DNA from: Hymenolepis diminuta
Lineage: Eukaryota; Platyhelminthes; Cestoda; Cyclophyllidea; Hymenolepididae
Assembly: GCA_900708905.1 (NCBI GenBank)
Contig: CAADRB010000001.1
Location: 5,478,003 to 5,542,002 of the forward strand
Length of the DNA: 64,000 bases
Direction: 5' to 3'
Program-made: the position numbers and the translations under genes
In this document: in pieces, positions 1 through 12,430 of the stretch
How positions within the stretch are numbered: position 1 is the stretch's first letter
Layout: every line of letters begins with the position of its first letter
The notes under the pieces: generated by a model
Told to the model about the DNA's origin: nothing
What the model saw: the letters and a program-made list of their open reading frames with translations, nothing else
Database searches by the model: none

Positions 1-2905
1 ATCCGCAGTGTCTAATCGCAGACTCTAGTTAGGCTACAGATGGGATATACCATCTGCTCTTTGGCTCCTTATATGTCTATGGCTCTTCTCTCAATAGAGC
101 AGATGTTATGAACTACCTATGAAAGATGACTTATTATGGAAGGTGATTATGCAGATGTACTGTAGACCCCTACATTTGAGGCAGGTGGTTACTGATCTGT
201 GGAAGGTGCCTTTTCAGGGTTCTAATTATTCAGATGATAATAACTGGGACATTATTAGGTATTTTGGGATAGATGCTAAATGTCTATTTAGAAAAGAGGG
301 CTATAGTTATTATTATTGCATTTTAGTTCCTTAAAAATAACTTTATTAAAGAAATCAGATATAACAGTAGCAGATTGTGATATCCATTATTATTAAAAAC
401 CGCAGTTACCGAGACCTATTCATAATTTCTTGTAAATAAATTAAAAGAGATGTAAACATTTCCCATTTTATTCAATAATCTGTTTATAACGATAAGCAAA
501 TAGTTATGTTTAAAAAATGCAATTACAAAAATATCATAAATTCTACAAGGGATTGTTCGTTAAGGATTTCTAAAATGAAATTATTTTAGAAATCCAAGAA
601 AAATAAGCCGATGAAATCTAATTTGGGAGAGATGAAAGGCGCCTTAAACCTCCTCAATATGAGGGTCTTTTTCTTATCCATAACCATTTTGATGCGTTCT
701 CGATGTATATAGTATAATTTATTTATTTTATTTTATAGCTAGGAACTTCTCTGAACCCATATGGAAGTAAATTTTGAGAAACGAGGTTTCACAGATCTAC
801 TCCAATGAAATTCTCAATCAAATTCTTCTTCTCTTTGATTTAGTGTCGATTCTGAGCAGTTAAAATACTAATCATATTTGCTCTTGTACTACAAATTATT
901 TTTCATGGTACTTAGAAATGAAGAAGTGCTTAGCCTCAATCTCTGCCGAAATTATGATTATCTTTATGCACTGAATTTAATTCTCCATCCCCTGCTTTTG
1001 ATTTGCTTGAAAATATATAAACCATGAACTAATCCTCTATTACATATTAGGTTAGTAATTGTAAATCTTAGGTCTCTGAATAAACAATGTGTTCTTCCCA
1101 CAAACCAGTGTCATAATAACCGAAATTACGTTTGGCAAAATGGGGCAGATGGGAAGTGTGAAGGGGAGAATTATGCAAATTCGGGTGACAGAACCGCAGG
1201 CTGCAGTGTGCATGGTCAATACGCTTGTGATACATATGTACCACACATTCTCCCCATGGCAGGTTGTGGCAGCAGGAATGGGCTGACACACGTATTAGCA
1301 TTTGGCGGAACTGTTTACACATCTCCCCACTCCCACTCTTTCAGCCTGACCCCGTTCGCATATATTTTCACCTCTTTCGCCTCCATTCTATTGGCCTCCA
1401 ATGCCCCCAACTCGCTCTCTATTTGCCCTAGCAACGATTGTTTGGGGACAACTGTGATTGCATAATGAGGATGAGGAGGATGGCGACAGTATCTTGTTGC
1501 TGAATCAGTTCCTGATTCGGATGATGTCGTCGTAATTTAGTTATTTGAAGTAGGAACTAAGAAAATTGCTTAAGAGTAAGTTTTATGATCGATAGAAATT
1601 GAGCATGATGGAGAAGAACTCATCACTCTGTCTTCAAGTTTCTCAATTTCAAAATGGACAAGCTTTAAAGGTTTTAGCACGAAATAACAATAAGAAATAG
1701 TTCAGCATTTATAAGAGGATATGACTCTATTACTCTGTAAAAAATTCTCTCATCGGACTAAAAAATTTGTTAAAGTCTTCCAGATTTCCGATTCAAATTT
1801 TTAAGATTGGCCAGCAGATTATTATTAATATTCACAGTAAAACAAAAATTGGCTCATTTTAATGATGGGAAACAAATTAAATCAGGTTAACAGAAGGTCA
1901 AAGACATGATAATGGAGAGGGAATCTAAAAGATAGTGAGAACAACAGCAGGGTTTCAAAGTCTTATTTCATTTGATTATAAATTTGGGTTGTACAATATT
2001 TATTAAATGGGCAGTTCACATTCCAAAATTTGGATTTAAAGAATCGTCCCCTGAATTTCGACAAATGCTTATCTGCGATGTTTGGCGCTTAGTTACCGTT
2101 TTTTATCAAGAAGTGTCGGATTTACTGCTTTAATTCATTCTTTCTTCCAATGGTTGAGAAGCCAAAATGATCTCACACGATATTCGACAGCTTACCGTCT
2201 TAATACATCACAGATGAGAAAATTAAAAATTTTTAGCTATCAGTGAACTATTAGTCTAGGCGATGGAGATTTTTCAGATATCATTCTTCGTCAACAGAAG
2301 GAATGAGAGGGAATGAAAAAAAAAGGAAGACGAATGAAGATAGGAAAAATAAGGAACAGAGGTTGAAAAATTGATATCTGTGCCACAGAACAGATTTTGC
2401 CGGGTCATTATGGGGTGCCGACAGAAAATCAATAATCAAGTGATTGGTGTGCTTTGGGGAACAGGTAGGGGAACGTAATGCTTTGACTGTACTTGAATAG
2501 CTTTGATATACTTCAACATATATGTTTTCTCTATCAAATTACGACTTAACCATTATATTCCCTCTTATATAGAGAAGATATGTACAAATGATGATACTTT
2601 ACTAATATTATTCAAGCGAACCACCATATTTCAACTTTCATTAACACGTGAGAGCAGTGATTCCACTCGCTATGTTACGAAAGAATTTGTGTTAATGTCA
2701 TCTGACGATTGATCTACTATTACATAGCCTATATACAATTTAAACCACAAACCTTTGTGTCGAAAAGTGAAATTAATTAAATTTTCTGTTGGATTTATTT
2801 GACCTTAGTTAACGATTTAAACACCGAACAGACGCTGTGAGGTTATTCACATCTAATTGGCTGAATTCGGTCTAATGACTAACGCAGAATCATTTCAGCG
2901 CAGGA
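1..2905. other. Intergenic, no gene recognised
   Basis: I see no exon chain here. The open frames are short and their codon content looks random. About 1,140-1,450 is less AT-rich than its surroundings and has overlapping open frames on both strands, but nothing recognisable in them. A dispersed repeat (family A, annotated separately) occupies about 1,880-2,230. An AG acceptor (TTTCAG) sits just before the first coding ATG at 2,906, so an upstream exon or a trans-spliced 5' end of that gene may fall at the right edge. Confidence 0.5.
1880..2230 (+). repeat. Dispersed repeat family A, copy 1
   Basis: This segment matches 33,860-34,150 on the same strand and, inverted, 5,130-5,620 and part of 51,455-51,590. 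Shared landmarks are GGGTTGTACAAT near 1,987, ATTCCAAAATTTGGATTT near 2,017, CGTCCCCTGAATT near 2,045, AATGCTTATCTGC near 2,064, GGTTGAGAAG near 2,152 and AATGATCT near 2,166. Copies differ by many substitutions and small indels, so they are old. No open frame is conserved between copies, and I saw no terminal repeats. It is best treated as an unclassified interspersed repeat, possibly a non-autonomous element. Confidence 0.7.
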
Positions 2906-3439
2906 ATGAACGCAGTCAGTGTCGAAATAAATCGTATACTTAAAGCTTTGAGACATCATTCAAATTGCTTCTTCCGAGTTAAAGATGAAAGGAGAGATCA
3001 ATTAGTTCTCAATATGATCTATCCTCATCATGCGATTTTCATTAAACTGAATATTCCCGTAAGTTTGGTCTTTGACCAGCACGTCAATTTCTACTGAATT
3101 TGCTTTCAGTAGATAGATAGTAAATTATTTTTGTCAATTTATTGTAGGAGGGATACCCAGTAGTGCCTCCCACTCGGGATTTGGATAATGAAAATTTCAT
3201 AATTCACAACTTTGAAGATGCATTGGGAGATTTACCGAAAACGGATTTAACCGTAACTCGATTATTTCTGAGGGTTGTTTACAAATTAAGCAAGTACTTT
3301 GAAACCCAAATTCCTCCACTTATGAGAGCTCTTGATCCTAATTTTATCAAAGAATTAGTAAGCGTCCTAGTTTTTTTAAATACACATATCATTAATTTAG
3401 TAAAGTCAATCTCCTTTCTTTTAGGATGCTCAAAACTAG
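2906..3439 (+). CDS. Small conserved-looking protein, RWD/UBC-like motif (3 exons)
   Basis: Join 2906-3058, 3148-3357, 3425-3439, giving 125 residues. Both introns (89 and 67 nt) have good borders: CCC|GTAAGT ... TTGTAG and TTA|GTAAGC ... CTTTTAG, all in phase 0. I do not recognise the protein. An N-terminal helix (about 1-17) is followed by strand-like segments and then E-G-Y-P-V-V-P-P (residues 52-59). This recalls the YPxxPP turn of RWD and ubiquitin-conjugating folds. The C-terminal half (about 85-121) is predicted helical by eye. No catalytic cysteine pattern is visible. The start follows an AG acceptor (TTTCAG) by 10 nt, so an extra upstream exon, or trans-splicing directly before this ATG, is possible. 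I am confident this is a real gene and unsure of its function. Confidence 0.6.
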
Positions 3440-3989
3440 ATATTTCAATGATCGTTATCTTGGATTTTTTCTTTAACGTATTAAAATGAACAAAATTTTC
3501 CAGTAAACGTGCGACTTTTGTGTCTGGCCAGCTATCCTGGTTTCGAATCATTATGCGCGCTAACACGGAAAAGAACAACGTTATCAGCTACTCATAATTG
3601 TCAGTAGGATGTATTAATAGATAGATCAGGGCTTTAAAATATTTCCAGATTGTGAGCTATAGTTATGTCAGGTTAGCTTGTTTAGGATATGGTAATAAAT
3701 AATTAGGAAGTTCCATTTCCCATCTAATGGTGGGATTTTTTATGTTGGGCCTTCTTTGTAAGTAGGCAAATACTGAGACACAGAGACACAAATTATACTT
3801 CGAGTAATGAGATTTGAATTATGACGAAGCATGCAACTTTAAACACATACTAGATGCATTATTTCTGTTTATCGAGACACGGTGGCACTGGGTAAAGCTT
3901 TATCGATAGCGACATAGTGTTAGTGCGGAAACGATAGGAGATGAAATGAGTCATGGGAAATGGAGGCAAAGCGTACGAATCCATAAAGT

Positions 3990-4174
3990 CGAAGGATCCG
4001 GGTTTTGTAAGTCATACACCTGCTCCTACGCTGACCCCTCATTGCCTTTGCTTCTTATCGCTCTTACCCACTTGAATCCTCATTGTGGCTTCATTAACAC
4101 ATTCTAATCTAGAACTATTGTTGCCTTTGTTGGTTGTTAGCTGTCAGTCGTTAATTTTTACCCTAACCCCAACA
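3990..4174 (+). repeat. LTR-like repeat family B, 3' part of a diverged copy
   Basis: The right half aligns with the 3' half of the 525-bp element at 61,208-61,732 and with 7,832-8,310. The shared 3' portion runs from GTTGTTAGCTGTCAGTCG (about 4,133) through ACCCTAACCCCAACA (ends 4,174). The complete copy ends CTAACCGCAACA, so the CA terminus is conserved. Upstream of about 4,000 the similarity fades, so this copy is truncated or heavily decayed. Confidence 0.55.
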
Positions 4175-5129
4175 ATGCAACAGATACTAGAAAATAGGGA
4201 AATAATTCCATCAGGAATATTTTCCCTTGACGTGGTAGTATTTTTTCATGCCATTATCTTAAGCAGTATCAATTAGTTGCTCTAAACTTCTCATAAATCT
4301 GACAGTGGAATTCTAAAGGTTGAAATTTGGAGCGTAAAATAGGTAAACAAGGAAAGTAAGATAACCCGATAATTTCTGAATTCAGATGAAATAATTCTTT
4401 TCGATTTCCGTTACCTTCCTTTAACCCACCATATCTAACAGTTCTCTATTCCTCCACTACTTTATGTAAATGTTTTCTTTTCTTTTCCCAGAAAACAATA
4501 GGTATGGTGATAAGTTTGATTCCTATTACCTTCAAACGGTTAAACGATTCTCACAGGCAATTAAAGCCATGCTCGTTTTAAAGGTCAGTAACTAACTGAG
4601 GCGGACTCCAGTTAAACTATTTCATCCATCCAATTCACTATGCGAAATATTCAACCCCTTGGTTTAGTGAAGCCTACCAGGAAATCGTTTTTCTTTATTT
4701 TGTGCTGTCTGCCACTATGAGCTAGGCACCCGCTAGATTTTTCTGGGTTGTAGTTGACCCAGACCCAAGTGGAGAAATCAGAAGCTCTAAGCTCATCAAT
4801 AAAGCTACTTTAAAAGTTCGATCACATAAAGGTAAAAATCCTCTTACAGAACTAATGATCTTCGTAAGGGTTAATAGGATGCAACAGGCCTTCCCAAATG
4901 GGAAGTCCAAATGTTGAGATGAACATATGCGCACTTGATAAATGTAGTCGGGTGAGAGCATGGAGGAAAGGAGTAGGAAAAGGTAAAGGGAATTTGACGA
5001 GAAGAGAAAATCCGTCAGTGCTGAGCGATTGAATCTCAGATTGTTGCAAAACGCATTTATTGAAGTACCATAAGAAAAAATGATGACTTAGATAACACCT
5101 GCGTAAATTGCTCATCGCGAGAAAAATAT

Positions 5130-5620
5130 AGGCTTGAGATTTCGGACGACATTTGTCAGCGTTCTGTCTTTTTTATAGACAAGCATTTGCCGCAATCCAG
5201 AGGAAGAATAATGAAATTTGAATTTTGGAACGTGAACTGCCCAGTTATTAAATATTGTACAAGCCAAATCCAACAGTTAAGTGGAGTAAGACCCTTTGAT
5301 GCCTTGACATTGACCTATGGAATTCACAACGCTGCCAACTCTGCTCAAGGGAATTTGGCGTGTGATTAAGCATTCTTGTTACTTTGGACATAGTCAAGCC
5401 AATCTCGAGAGCAAATTCATACTAGAGGACTCTACTAGAAGCTAGCTGTACTTGTCAACAATCAGTTGGACCTCTTAAGGAGATTACTAAGGTTTAGCAA
5501 AAAGGCTTATTTGTACTGCATCCGCTACAAATCTCAGCATCTTTTTGATCACCTTCGCCCTATAATTTGTTGAAATTTCCGTTAACCGATTTCAGTCGCT
5601 TTTCACAATTAAAAATGGGA
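5130..5620 (-). repeat. Dispersed repeat family A, inverted copy
   Basis: Read on the minus strand, this segment reproduces family A. The reverse complement of 5,215-5,270 contains GTACAATATTTAATAACTGG followed by CAGTTCACGTTCC, matching about 1,990-2,020. The reverse complement of about 5,160-5,205 contains GGCAAATGCTTGTCTAT, matching 2,058-2,072. The outer part near 5,550-5,600 carries GGTTAACGGAAA and GGTGATCAA motifs, also present near 1,885 and 33,883. The copy runs opposite to the one at 1,880-2,230, so the two form a widely spaced inverted pair. Confidence 0.6.
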
Positions 5621-6013
5621 AATTTTTTGTAATATTATGGGTGACAATACTCAATATTTAAACTTACTTATCGAATATGTGCAGAAACAATCCATTCATT
5701 GCCCACTAATGGAGATAAATCCCGTATGTATTTAAACAGCGGCCTAGAATTGTTGAAGATATTAATTGAGATAACTATTTTTACCAACGAATTTTTATAC
5801 TTTAAATGCACGGTTTGATTTCTCCTCTCCCCTCTCCCCTATTATATTTTGGAAAGTAGAGCATTACCCAAATGTTAATTTCCTAAAAATACAACACCAT
5901 AAGTTGTCTATTATAAATTGCTAAATCGAATTTCCCGTAATAACCTATAGAGCATAAATTGAAAGGGAGTAATAATTTAACACCAAAATCGGGCTACACC
6001 TTGCCAATTCTCA

Positions 6014-6672
6014 ATGGATCTCAGTACAGCAATCACCTCGATTAAAGAAATTAACCTTTTGGTTAGAGTAAAAGAGGTTATGCTGAACATATCTTGCTTC
6101 CTCATTTTAATTGGAGTAGAAACATTCATTTTCTCTTTGATAGTTGTTATTTACGATGTTGGCTATGTAACCTTTATGATCACGGTATATATGGTGCTAT
6201 CCCGGTCAGAGATACAAATCCACTTTGTGATAAATTTTTTTAGTGTCAATATTTTCGAATATAGTCACAATTTACTAATTATAATATCAGCGATGAAGTG
6301 TAATCATCTAGGGAATGTTGATCGCGTTTGTTTTATTGTGATATTGGCTATTGTATTCGCCAGTATTTGCCAAATTCCTGATGTCGCTTTTGTCATTAAA
6401 TCGGATGAAGTCATAAGAATTTTCAAATTATACGCTAAGCCGGGATCACGCATAAATTTTTGCATCTCCATGTTTTCAAGTCAATTTCATTGACATACTT
6501 CACGGTCCTTACCATTCCGACTCTCAATACTGCTGCAGAATTTGTGACAAGACTGTTACAGGGAGAAATAATTCTTCCTTCTGAGGCTTCACGAAATGAT
6601 TATAATTCTTCGAAGTTATTTGGTCATTTTTTTGGGAATAACCCTGCCAACTGCTATGACTTCGATATTTAA
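6014..6672 (+). CDS. Doubtful multi-pass membrane protein ORF
   Basis: An uninterrupted frame runs 6,014-6,493 (159 codons). A second hydrophobic frame continues to 6,672. The two join in frame if a 71-nt intron at 6,410-6,480 (GA|GTCATAAG ... TTTTCAAG) is removed, giving about 196 residues with four or five hydrophobic segments. The arrangement of a loop with N-H-L-G-N-V-D-R before a hydrophobic stretch ending in a proline faintly recalls rhodopsin-family receptor TM3-TM4. The GN, DRY and NPxxY signatures are absent. In AT-rich DNA, T-rich frames give hydrophobic translations by chance, and the proposed donor is weak. It could be a decayed receptor exon or not a gene at all. Confidence 0.25.
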
Positions 6673-7494
6673 TGTCTATGGGGTCTATCAAATGACATCT
6701 CAAAATTTACCTCCTGTTTGTATCCCTTATGACTGCTTTTTCGACGCTGTCTCCAGTAATTAATTCGACAACGAATTTCTTTGTTAATATCCTCATAATT
6801 ACACATTATAGAAGAATCCTGATAAAGTCGATCTGTCCAAGACGTTTTAATAATAGGTGGCATTCAGCTTCATCCCTAGAACATTGAGCATCGTCTTTTT
6901 TTCAAACAAATTGAAATTTTTTATTAAGAACACCTTTAGCTGTCCATAGAAGTACAACTCTACAAAATTTTAATAAACAAATATGACTATTCTCATTACT
7001 TGTTGCTATTAATAAGCCTTACCGGTATTTGCATAGTTGTTTATATCTACCGAGTAAAATTAAAATAAATTTAGCGATCTTATATATTGCATTATTATTT
7101 TGACTAATTACTAATTCAGTATTTAACATAATTATGGATGATAATTGAAACTACCACATATATATATCTGTATAGGAGGATTATTAGCTAATCCAAAATA
7201 TTTATCTTTATGGATTTGATAATGTCAATAATCGAGCAAGCAAATTTTCTGAAATACAAAAGGATGAAATTGAGACTCTCCCAGATAGGTAACCTTTTAA
7301 AATAAAGGGACCGACGCCTGGTCAATATTAACTACAGCCTTCATTGTTCTCTCAGTTTAAAAATGGAAAATTTAGCAGTGTAAATAAGAGGATTGCTCCA
7401 TTTCTATCTCAAAATAAATCTCAAATCTGTTGAAGCGAATAACCTCTCAATACTTATTTTGACTAGAGGTTATAATGACTAGATATATCCGACT

Positions 7495-7810
7495 ACTGAC
7501 TCATACCCTTACCCTAACTGTTAGTGAACAAAGAGCAGTCCTCACAATCCGGATTGTCCCCGCTTAATTCTCACGCTTCCTTCCTTCGTTTTAATTTCTT
7601 TTCTTACTCCTTCCTCCTTTTCCTTCTCATTCATTCACAATAGTACAATACGCTTTTGTCTAACCAGTCTCTTGATATTCTCTCTCATCAATGGCTATTG
7701 TGCCTTGTTAGTATTAAAAAGAACATTAGTTATAGAAGGGGATATTTAGCCAAATTTTCTCAACTCCTAAGGTAGCATTATCTGGGAATAGAGCTACTTT
7801 AAGGTGCAGT
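7495..7810 (+). repeat. LTR-like repeat family C, copy 1
   Basis: This segment aligns with 54,151-54,485 on the same strand. Shared landmarks are GACTCATACC (about 7,498), CCCTAACT (about 7,512), CCTCACAATCC (about 7,540), the pyrimidine-rich centre, CAATAC (about 7,646), CATTAGTT (about 7,725) and AGAGCTACTTTA (about 7,790). The pyrimidine tract followed by CAATACGC also resembles the second half of family B, so B and C may be diverged subfamilies of one LTR lineage. No coding capacity is visible. Confidence 0.55.
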
Positions 7811-7831
7811 ATAATAAGGCTTTCCTGGCGA

Positions 7832-8310
7832 GAAGAGGAAGAATGAATCCCTATGCATTTCCGAAATTCTCATCCATGTCATCGCTAATCCTTGAGACCT
7901 AATTAACTCGGCCTCACAGTGTGCTTGAAGTGGTTGACCCTACTGTAACGTTAAGCTCCCTCCCGTGTTCTCTAGTGGCTTATTTTAATTATCGGAAAAA
8001 GCTAATTAAGTGATCTCTGAATGAGCGTTGCAAGAGTTCAGCTTCCCCCGGTGATTTCTGAAACCATTCCACCTGTTCATACTATTTCTCCTATATGATA
8101 CTATATAAAGCCTTTTGCACCATACACGTACACACGCATCATTTACCGGCTTCTACACTTCCCTCTCATCTCCTCTCCCCTTATCCCTCTTATTTGCTCG
8201 AATTCCCCTTGTGGTTTATTCAATACGCGTTGGCCTGTGCAACTCCTTGTGTTCTACTTTTTGAAACCGTTGTTAGCTGCCAGTCTTTATTTTTTATCTT
8301 AACCCCAAAA
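7832..8310 (+). repeat. LTR-like repeat family B, near full-length diverged copy
   Basis: It aligns along its length with the element at 61,208-61,732. The 5' part shares GAATGAATCCC, TCATCGCTAATC and a GGTTGACCCTA block. The middle has a TATA-like ACTATATAAAGCC at about 8,100, where the other copy has ATATATATAGCC, followed by a CACA-rich stretch. The 3' part shares TTATTCAATACGCG, GTTAGCTGCCAGTC and CTTAACCCCAA. A promoter-like TATA box in the middle of a TG...CA bounded unit of about 500 bp is what a solo LTR would look like. No internal retrotransposon genes are found next to it. Confidence 0.6.
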
Positions 8311-9212
8311 AAACCTGCATTCTGCCACACTGTACAATGTTTAATATATTGGATTTTCCATTTATGAAATCTCTATGCTCAAGACCGGAAAGACCAAGAC
8401 TGTGACCAATGAGAAATTTATTCCCTATGCACCTATTAGAGAATTGTCCTGGGAAAAGAACAATATGATTTATACAATCGACCTAGGTTTATAACACAGA
8501 AGGCAGTGTTTAAGGGGTCAGATCAGAATGTTCTTTCATAAAAAGATGCATATAAATCATTAATGCACTTTCAACCTGGTCACATATAAAAAGACCACCT
8601 CAATCTTACCCTCTCTTAAATTACTTTCACAAAAAAGACAATTAAAAGCCTGAGCTCTAAGTGCATATTAAAATTATATTAAGAGCAAACATCTTATTTT
8701 TTTATAATGAATTCAGCTGTACTATCCGTATCTTTGCTAAAATGATTTAGCGTCCTAAAGACGTATTTAACCGATTCATAATGCTGTTGGAATTTCTTTG
8801 AACTTGATAAGTAAGATAGTTGTCTTGCCATCATAAAATGAATAGCAACTTACTTGAAATAACATATTTTCAATAGCGATAACCTCAACCACCGTGCTAC
8901 TATATAATAATCAGTAGATTCGATTTTCAGCAAACTTTGATAAATAATAAGTAGGGCAAATTTTAATTCAAATTAATATTCCCAATTGTTACATTTGAAA
9001 AAAACATCAAATTTCAGAATAAATCGAGAGTAACAAGGCAGAGAATACCTTTTCAATATCAAACATATTATTTAATGACAAAAAATGAAGTAATTGAACA
9101 ATGACATCAAACATAGTCGTATGTTCATTTATAACTATAGATAGAAAAGAGGCGGAAGGTAAAAGATGGTAATTTCACAAAATTTCGCCAAAAACCCCTC
9201 CACGGAATTTCA

Positions 9213-10861
9213 TTACTGAGCCTTCTTTTTGGGTCTATCTTCCCTTACATAGAGGTAGACAAAGGACAAGAAGAAAACCCCAATCATCATTGAGATTGCG
9301 CTAGCGTAGTAGGGATAAGCCGAAGTGATGAACCTCTCATACTGGGTATGAGTGAATGGTCGGACAGAAATCTGAAAATAAAATGGATATCATCACATTA
9401 CCCATGATAGAAGCGAACATTTAAGTGGAGGCACTTTTATAAACCTGAGTAGCACTAAAAATTGAAGTATAACCAACACGGTTATAATCAACGACAAGCT
9501 TGAAAACTCCATACACGTCGGGAAGCTTCATTTTCATTTCATATGTGTGATCTATAAGGAAAAAGAATCCATTGTAAAGACGTTAATCACATTAAATTGA
9601 CCACTTATGGTAACGCGTACCCTTATGTTCAAGATAACGACGGATGAATGGGTCAATTCTGACGAGTTCCAACTGAACATCATTAGCAACATAGTCACGC
9701 CATACGCCGTTTTCATCCTTCACCTCAATATCAATTTTGTAGACAATCTCATCAGTTATTGTGTACTCTCTACGAGGGAAAGATTCGCCAACTTTGTGAT
9801 GAGTGACATTAGCAACTCGCAAAACACCGGACTCCTGGAAGGTCCATCGGAGAAGATGGTCGGCAAATTCGGCATTGCTGGAATGTTTAAACCTAATTAA
9901 GTGGAAATCAATAACTGGGAAGATAGAAATTACCTCTGATTAGTGACTTTATTTACAACTGGGGATTCATAGAAAGCATCAGAGAACATCTCAATTGAAC
10001 CCGTGAACACAACACGAGCATTATTACGAGCTTGCAAGGCACTGACTAATTGAGTATTTTTTCCAACAGCCGTGGGATATTGGGTAATGGGTGCCTTTGG
10101 ATTATGCGAATAAGATTTTGCAGATCCTTGAAGAATCTTTATGAGGAGAGGGTTCGTAGGATCAGAAGTAATACTGGAATCAATCGAAATATTGGAAAAA
10201 TGAATTCTCAAGTTCTTACCTAACACCACGGTACAAAATGGGGTTCTTGAAATCGCCAGTTATAACTGGAACTTTAATTGCGTCTTCGGGGTTTACAACA
10301 ACGAGAGTATGCTGAAGGAGAAATCATGAAAATCAATGAAATTGGATTTACCTCCCCATAGTCCATCTCGTCGTAATTATAGTGGTCAATGACATACGAA
10401 TTCAAGTAATCAAACTCGATTCCACATTCACTTGCAAAATCTCTAACAGCCTCACCAACTTCAGGGCTTCCAGCTACGAGGATATTTCCACCCCAATCGA
10501 CAAAATCAGTAAGCGCCTTCACATTAACATAACCACCGAATTCTAAAGAAGCTGTTAGACCACTGATGAAGATGCACACCTCTGGTTGACGGTGCAAAAA
10601 TAATGATATGTTGAAAACTATACTCCCCAAACTGCTTCAAATTAAGACTTGAATCATCGGCGTATTTGTAAGTTAATTGATAATTACGATCTAAATATGT
10701 CAACAAATAAATGAGAGCACACCTGTGAGAGATTTGAAAAATCGAGAATGTGTATCACGAACGACAATGTTTTCAATCAAAACCAATACATTTTTATCAT
10801 CAGGGCTCGATTTTACGCAAACTAATGCTAGAGCCAACGATAAGACGCACAACGCCCTCAT
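9213..10861 (-). CDS. DDOST: Oligosaccharyltransferase 48 kDa subunit (OST48/DDOST)
   Basis: Eight exons on the minus strand: 10723-10861, 10580-10690, 10352-10551, 10220-10311, 9934-10173, 9621-9892, 9445-9551, 9213-9371; 439 residues, close to the animal family length. The product is a non-catalytic subunit of the ER oligosaccharyltransferase, which transfers glycan to asparagine during N-glycosylation. It starts with a signal peptide (hydrophobic residues 4-16). Family blocks include A-D-D-S-S-L-N-L near 60, [29 protein letters not shown] and V-R-I-D-P-F. Near the C-terminus lies one transmembrane segment, then a short lysine-rich tail ending K-K-A-Q, a KKXX-type ER retrieval signal. Introns are 32, 28, 40, 46, 41, 69 and 73 nt. 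The start is the first ATG giving the signal peptide. Confidence 0.96.
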
Positions 10862-12430
10862 CTTCGCTTATTAGTTTACCAAATGTGGCGCCCACAAAAA
10901 CGTGTTATTTGGGGTTATCTTAAACATTTTACACATTGCATGCGAACTGAGGGCACGTATTGAATTTTGATCTGTAAACTTCCATAAAACTGAAGTTATT
11001 TTAATTTTAAATAATCATAAAAATAATTTTTGGTTCCCTAAAAAGCATAATAACATACCGAAAGTCATGGTTGTAGCTTATAGAGTTCTTGTTCTACTTC
11101 CGCCTTCGAGCTTTGCTCTATTGTATATGTCCTAAATGAAAATGAATATATTTGTTTTTCACCTATAGTCAATATTATCCTTATTATATGCTCAATATTA
11201 ATCTATTCTGTTGTTTTTCAGCCCATTTCTCCATTTAAACAAAATCTTCACTAAATTTTCTCCATTTTGAAAAAGAAGCGAATTTTTTTAAGTACATGGA
11301 TAGTGATATAAAGCGTCGCTAAATTTGGTCAGCAGATTTGTTTTAAGAGCCCAATCAAGTTAGAATTAAAGATATTCTTTTAAAAAACGAAAATTATTAA
11401 CTTCAGTCCCATCGTCAAACTTTTCTCATTTGTGTATCAAGCACGATAAAATAGGCTGTGATCTAGTTATGTTCTCTCTGATTATTTTGTATACGATCTC
11501 CAATACGTTGCAACTGCAATGACATGTGCTATAGCCAGCAGATGTCTATCAACACATGACGATTAGAAATGATTGACTGGAGATAAGATTTCCACTACGG
11601 TGTCCACAGGTGGTATCGTTGTGTGTTTGCACATAGATACCTAAACAGATGTCGATCATCACGCCGAGACACTGACAACGAGACGTGACTGGCGTCTAAC
11701 AAAGAAATGTTTCGCATATAAACCTAATTTACTAATTAATAAATTGGGGTGGCTTGCCTGCTACCTCCAAACTGATCTGGCGACATGAGTGACTTGACTT
11801 ATTCCATCTATTCCTTCTATTCGATCAATGTGGCCTCGATGGATCTCTCAACGTTATCACAACATAATACTCAGTTTTCAAGTGAAAGCAACGTAAATCC
11901 AATTTTCAATTTCATGACTCCTCTCCCACTCCCTAAATGTTTTCTCCCACTACCTTTTCACCTTCATGGTTTCGCTATCAGTTCTACTATGGTGACGAAT
12001 CTCATTATATGTTCGACTACCTCTATGAGAACATAAATGCAACGTTACATTCTATTATCAGATGAGAAAGTTTTTGCCGTTTAAGAAGCCATAGTCACAC
12101 TCTGAAGACATTGTAAACGGAAAGACAGATTCACAGTGGTCTATGATATTTATGTTACGAACAATTCAGAAAGCAAATAACATCTTGCGTGCGATAGTAG
12201 TAAATAAAAAATGGTATTGATTTCAAACCATATTACCATTCCTCTTATCAGAACATTCCCTATATGTAATCCCTCTACGATTATCCATATTCGCCATCTT
12301 TAGAATCTAATAGTATTCCGATTTTTTCCAAAGATTCCTACATTACATCAAAAAACTTAATGAAAATTTACATTCAGGAAATTAATTTTTCAGATACTGC
12401 CGAAATTCTGCTATTTCAAATACGATAATT
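10862..12430. other. Intergenic between DDOST and CFAP126
   Basis: This is the 5' flank of DDOST and the 3' flank of CFAP126, both on the minus strand. It is AT-rich with only short open frames, the longest about 80 codons at 11,785-12,036, which looks like chance. I see no TATA box or repeat match I would defend. An AG acceptor-like ACTAATAAG lies a few bases upstream of the DDOST ATG on the minus strand and could be a trans-splice site. Confidence 0.4.

Larger units (their letters stand above)
3440..9212. other. Repeat-rich intergenic region between the RWD-like gene and DDOST
   Basis: This 5.8-kb stretch holds diverged LTR-like repeats (about 3,990-4,174; 7,495-7,810; 7,832-8,310), an inverted copy of repeat family A (about 5,130-5,620) and one doubtful hydrophobic ORF at 6,014-6,672. 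I found no other splice-consistent exon series. The left end probably carries the 3' UTR of the gene ending at 3,439, and the right end carries the 3' UTR of DDOST, which is on the minus strand. Confidence 0.5.

Noticed and set aside
1089..1465. Overlapping open frames on both strands at 1.05-1.47 kb
   Set aside because: Open on both strands because the patch is less AT-rich. No start context, splice sites or recognisable domain.
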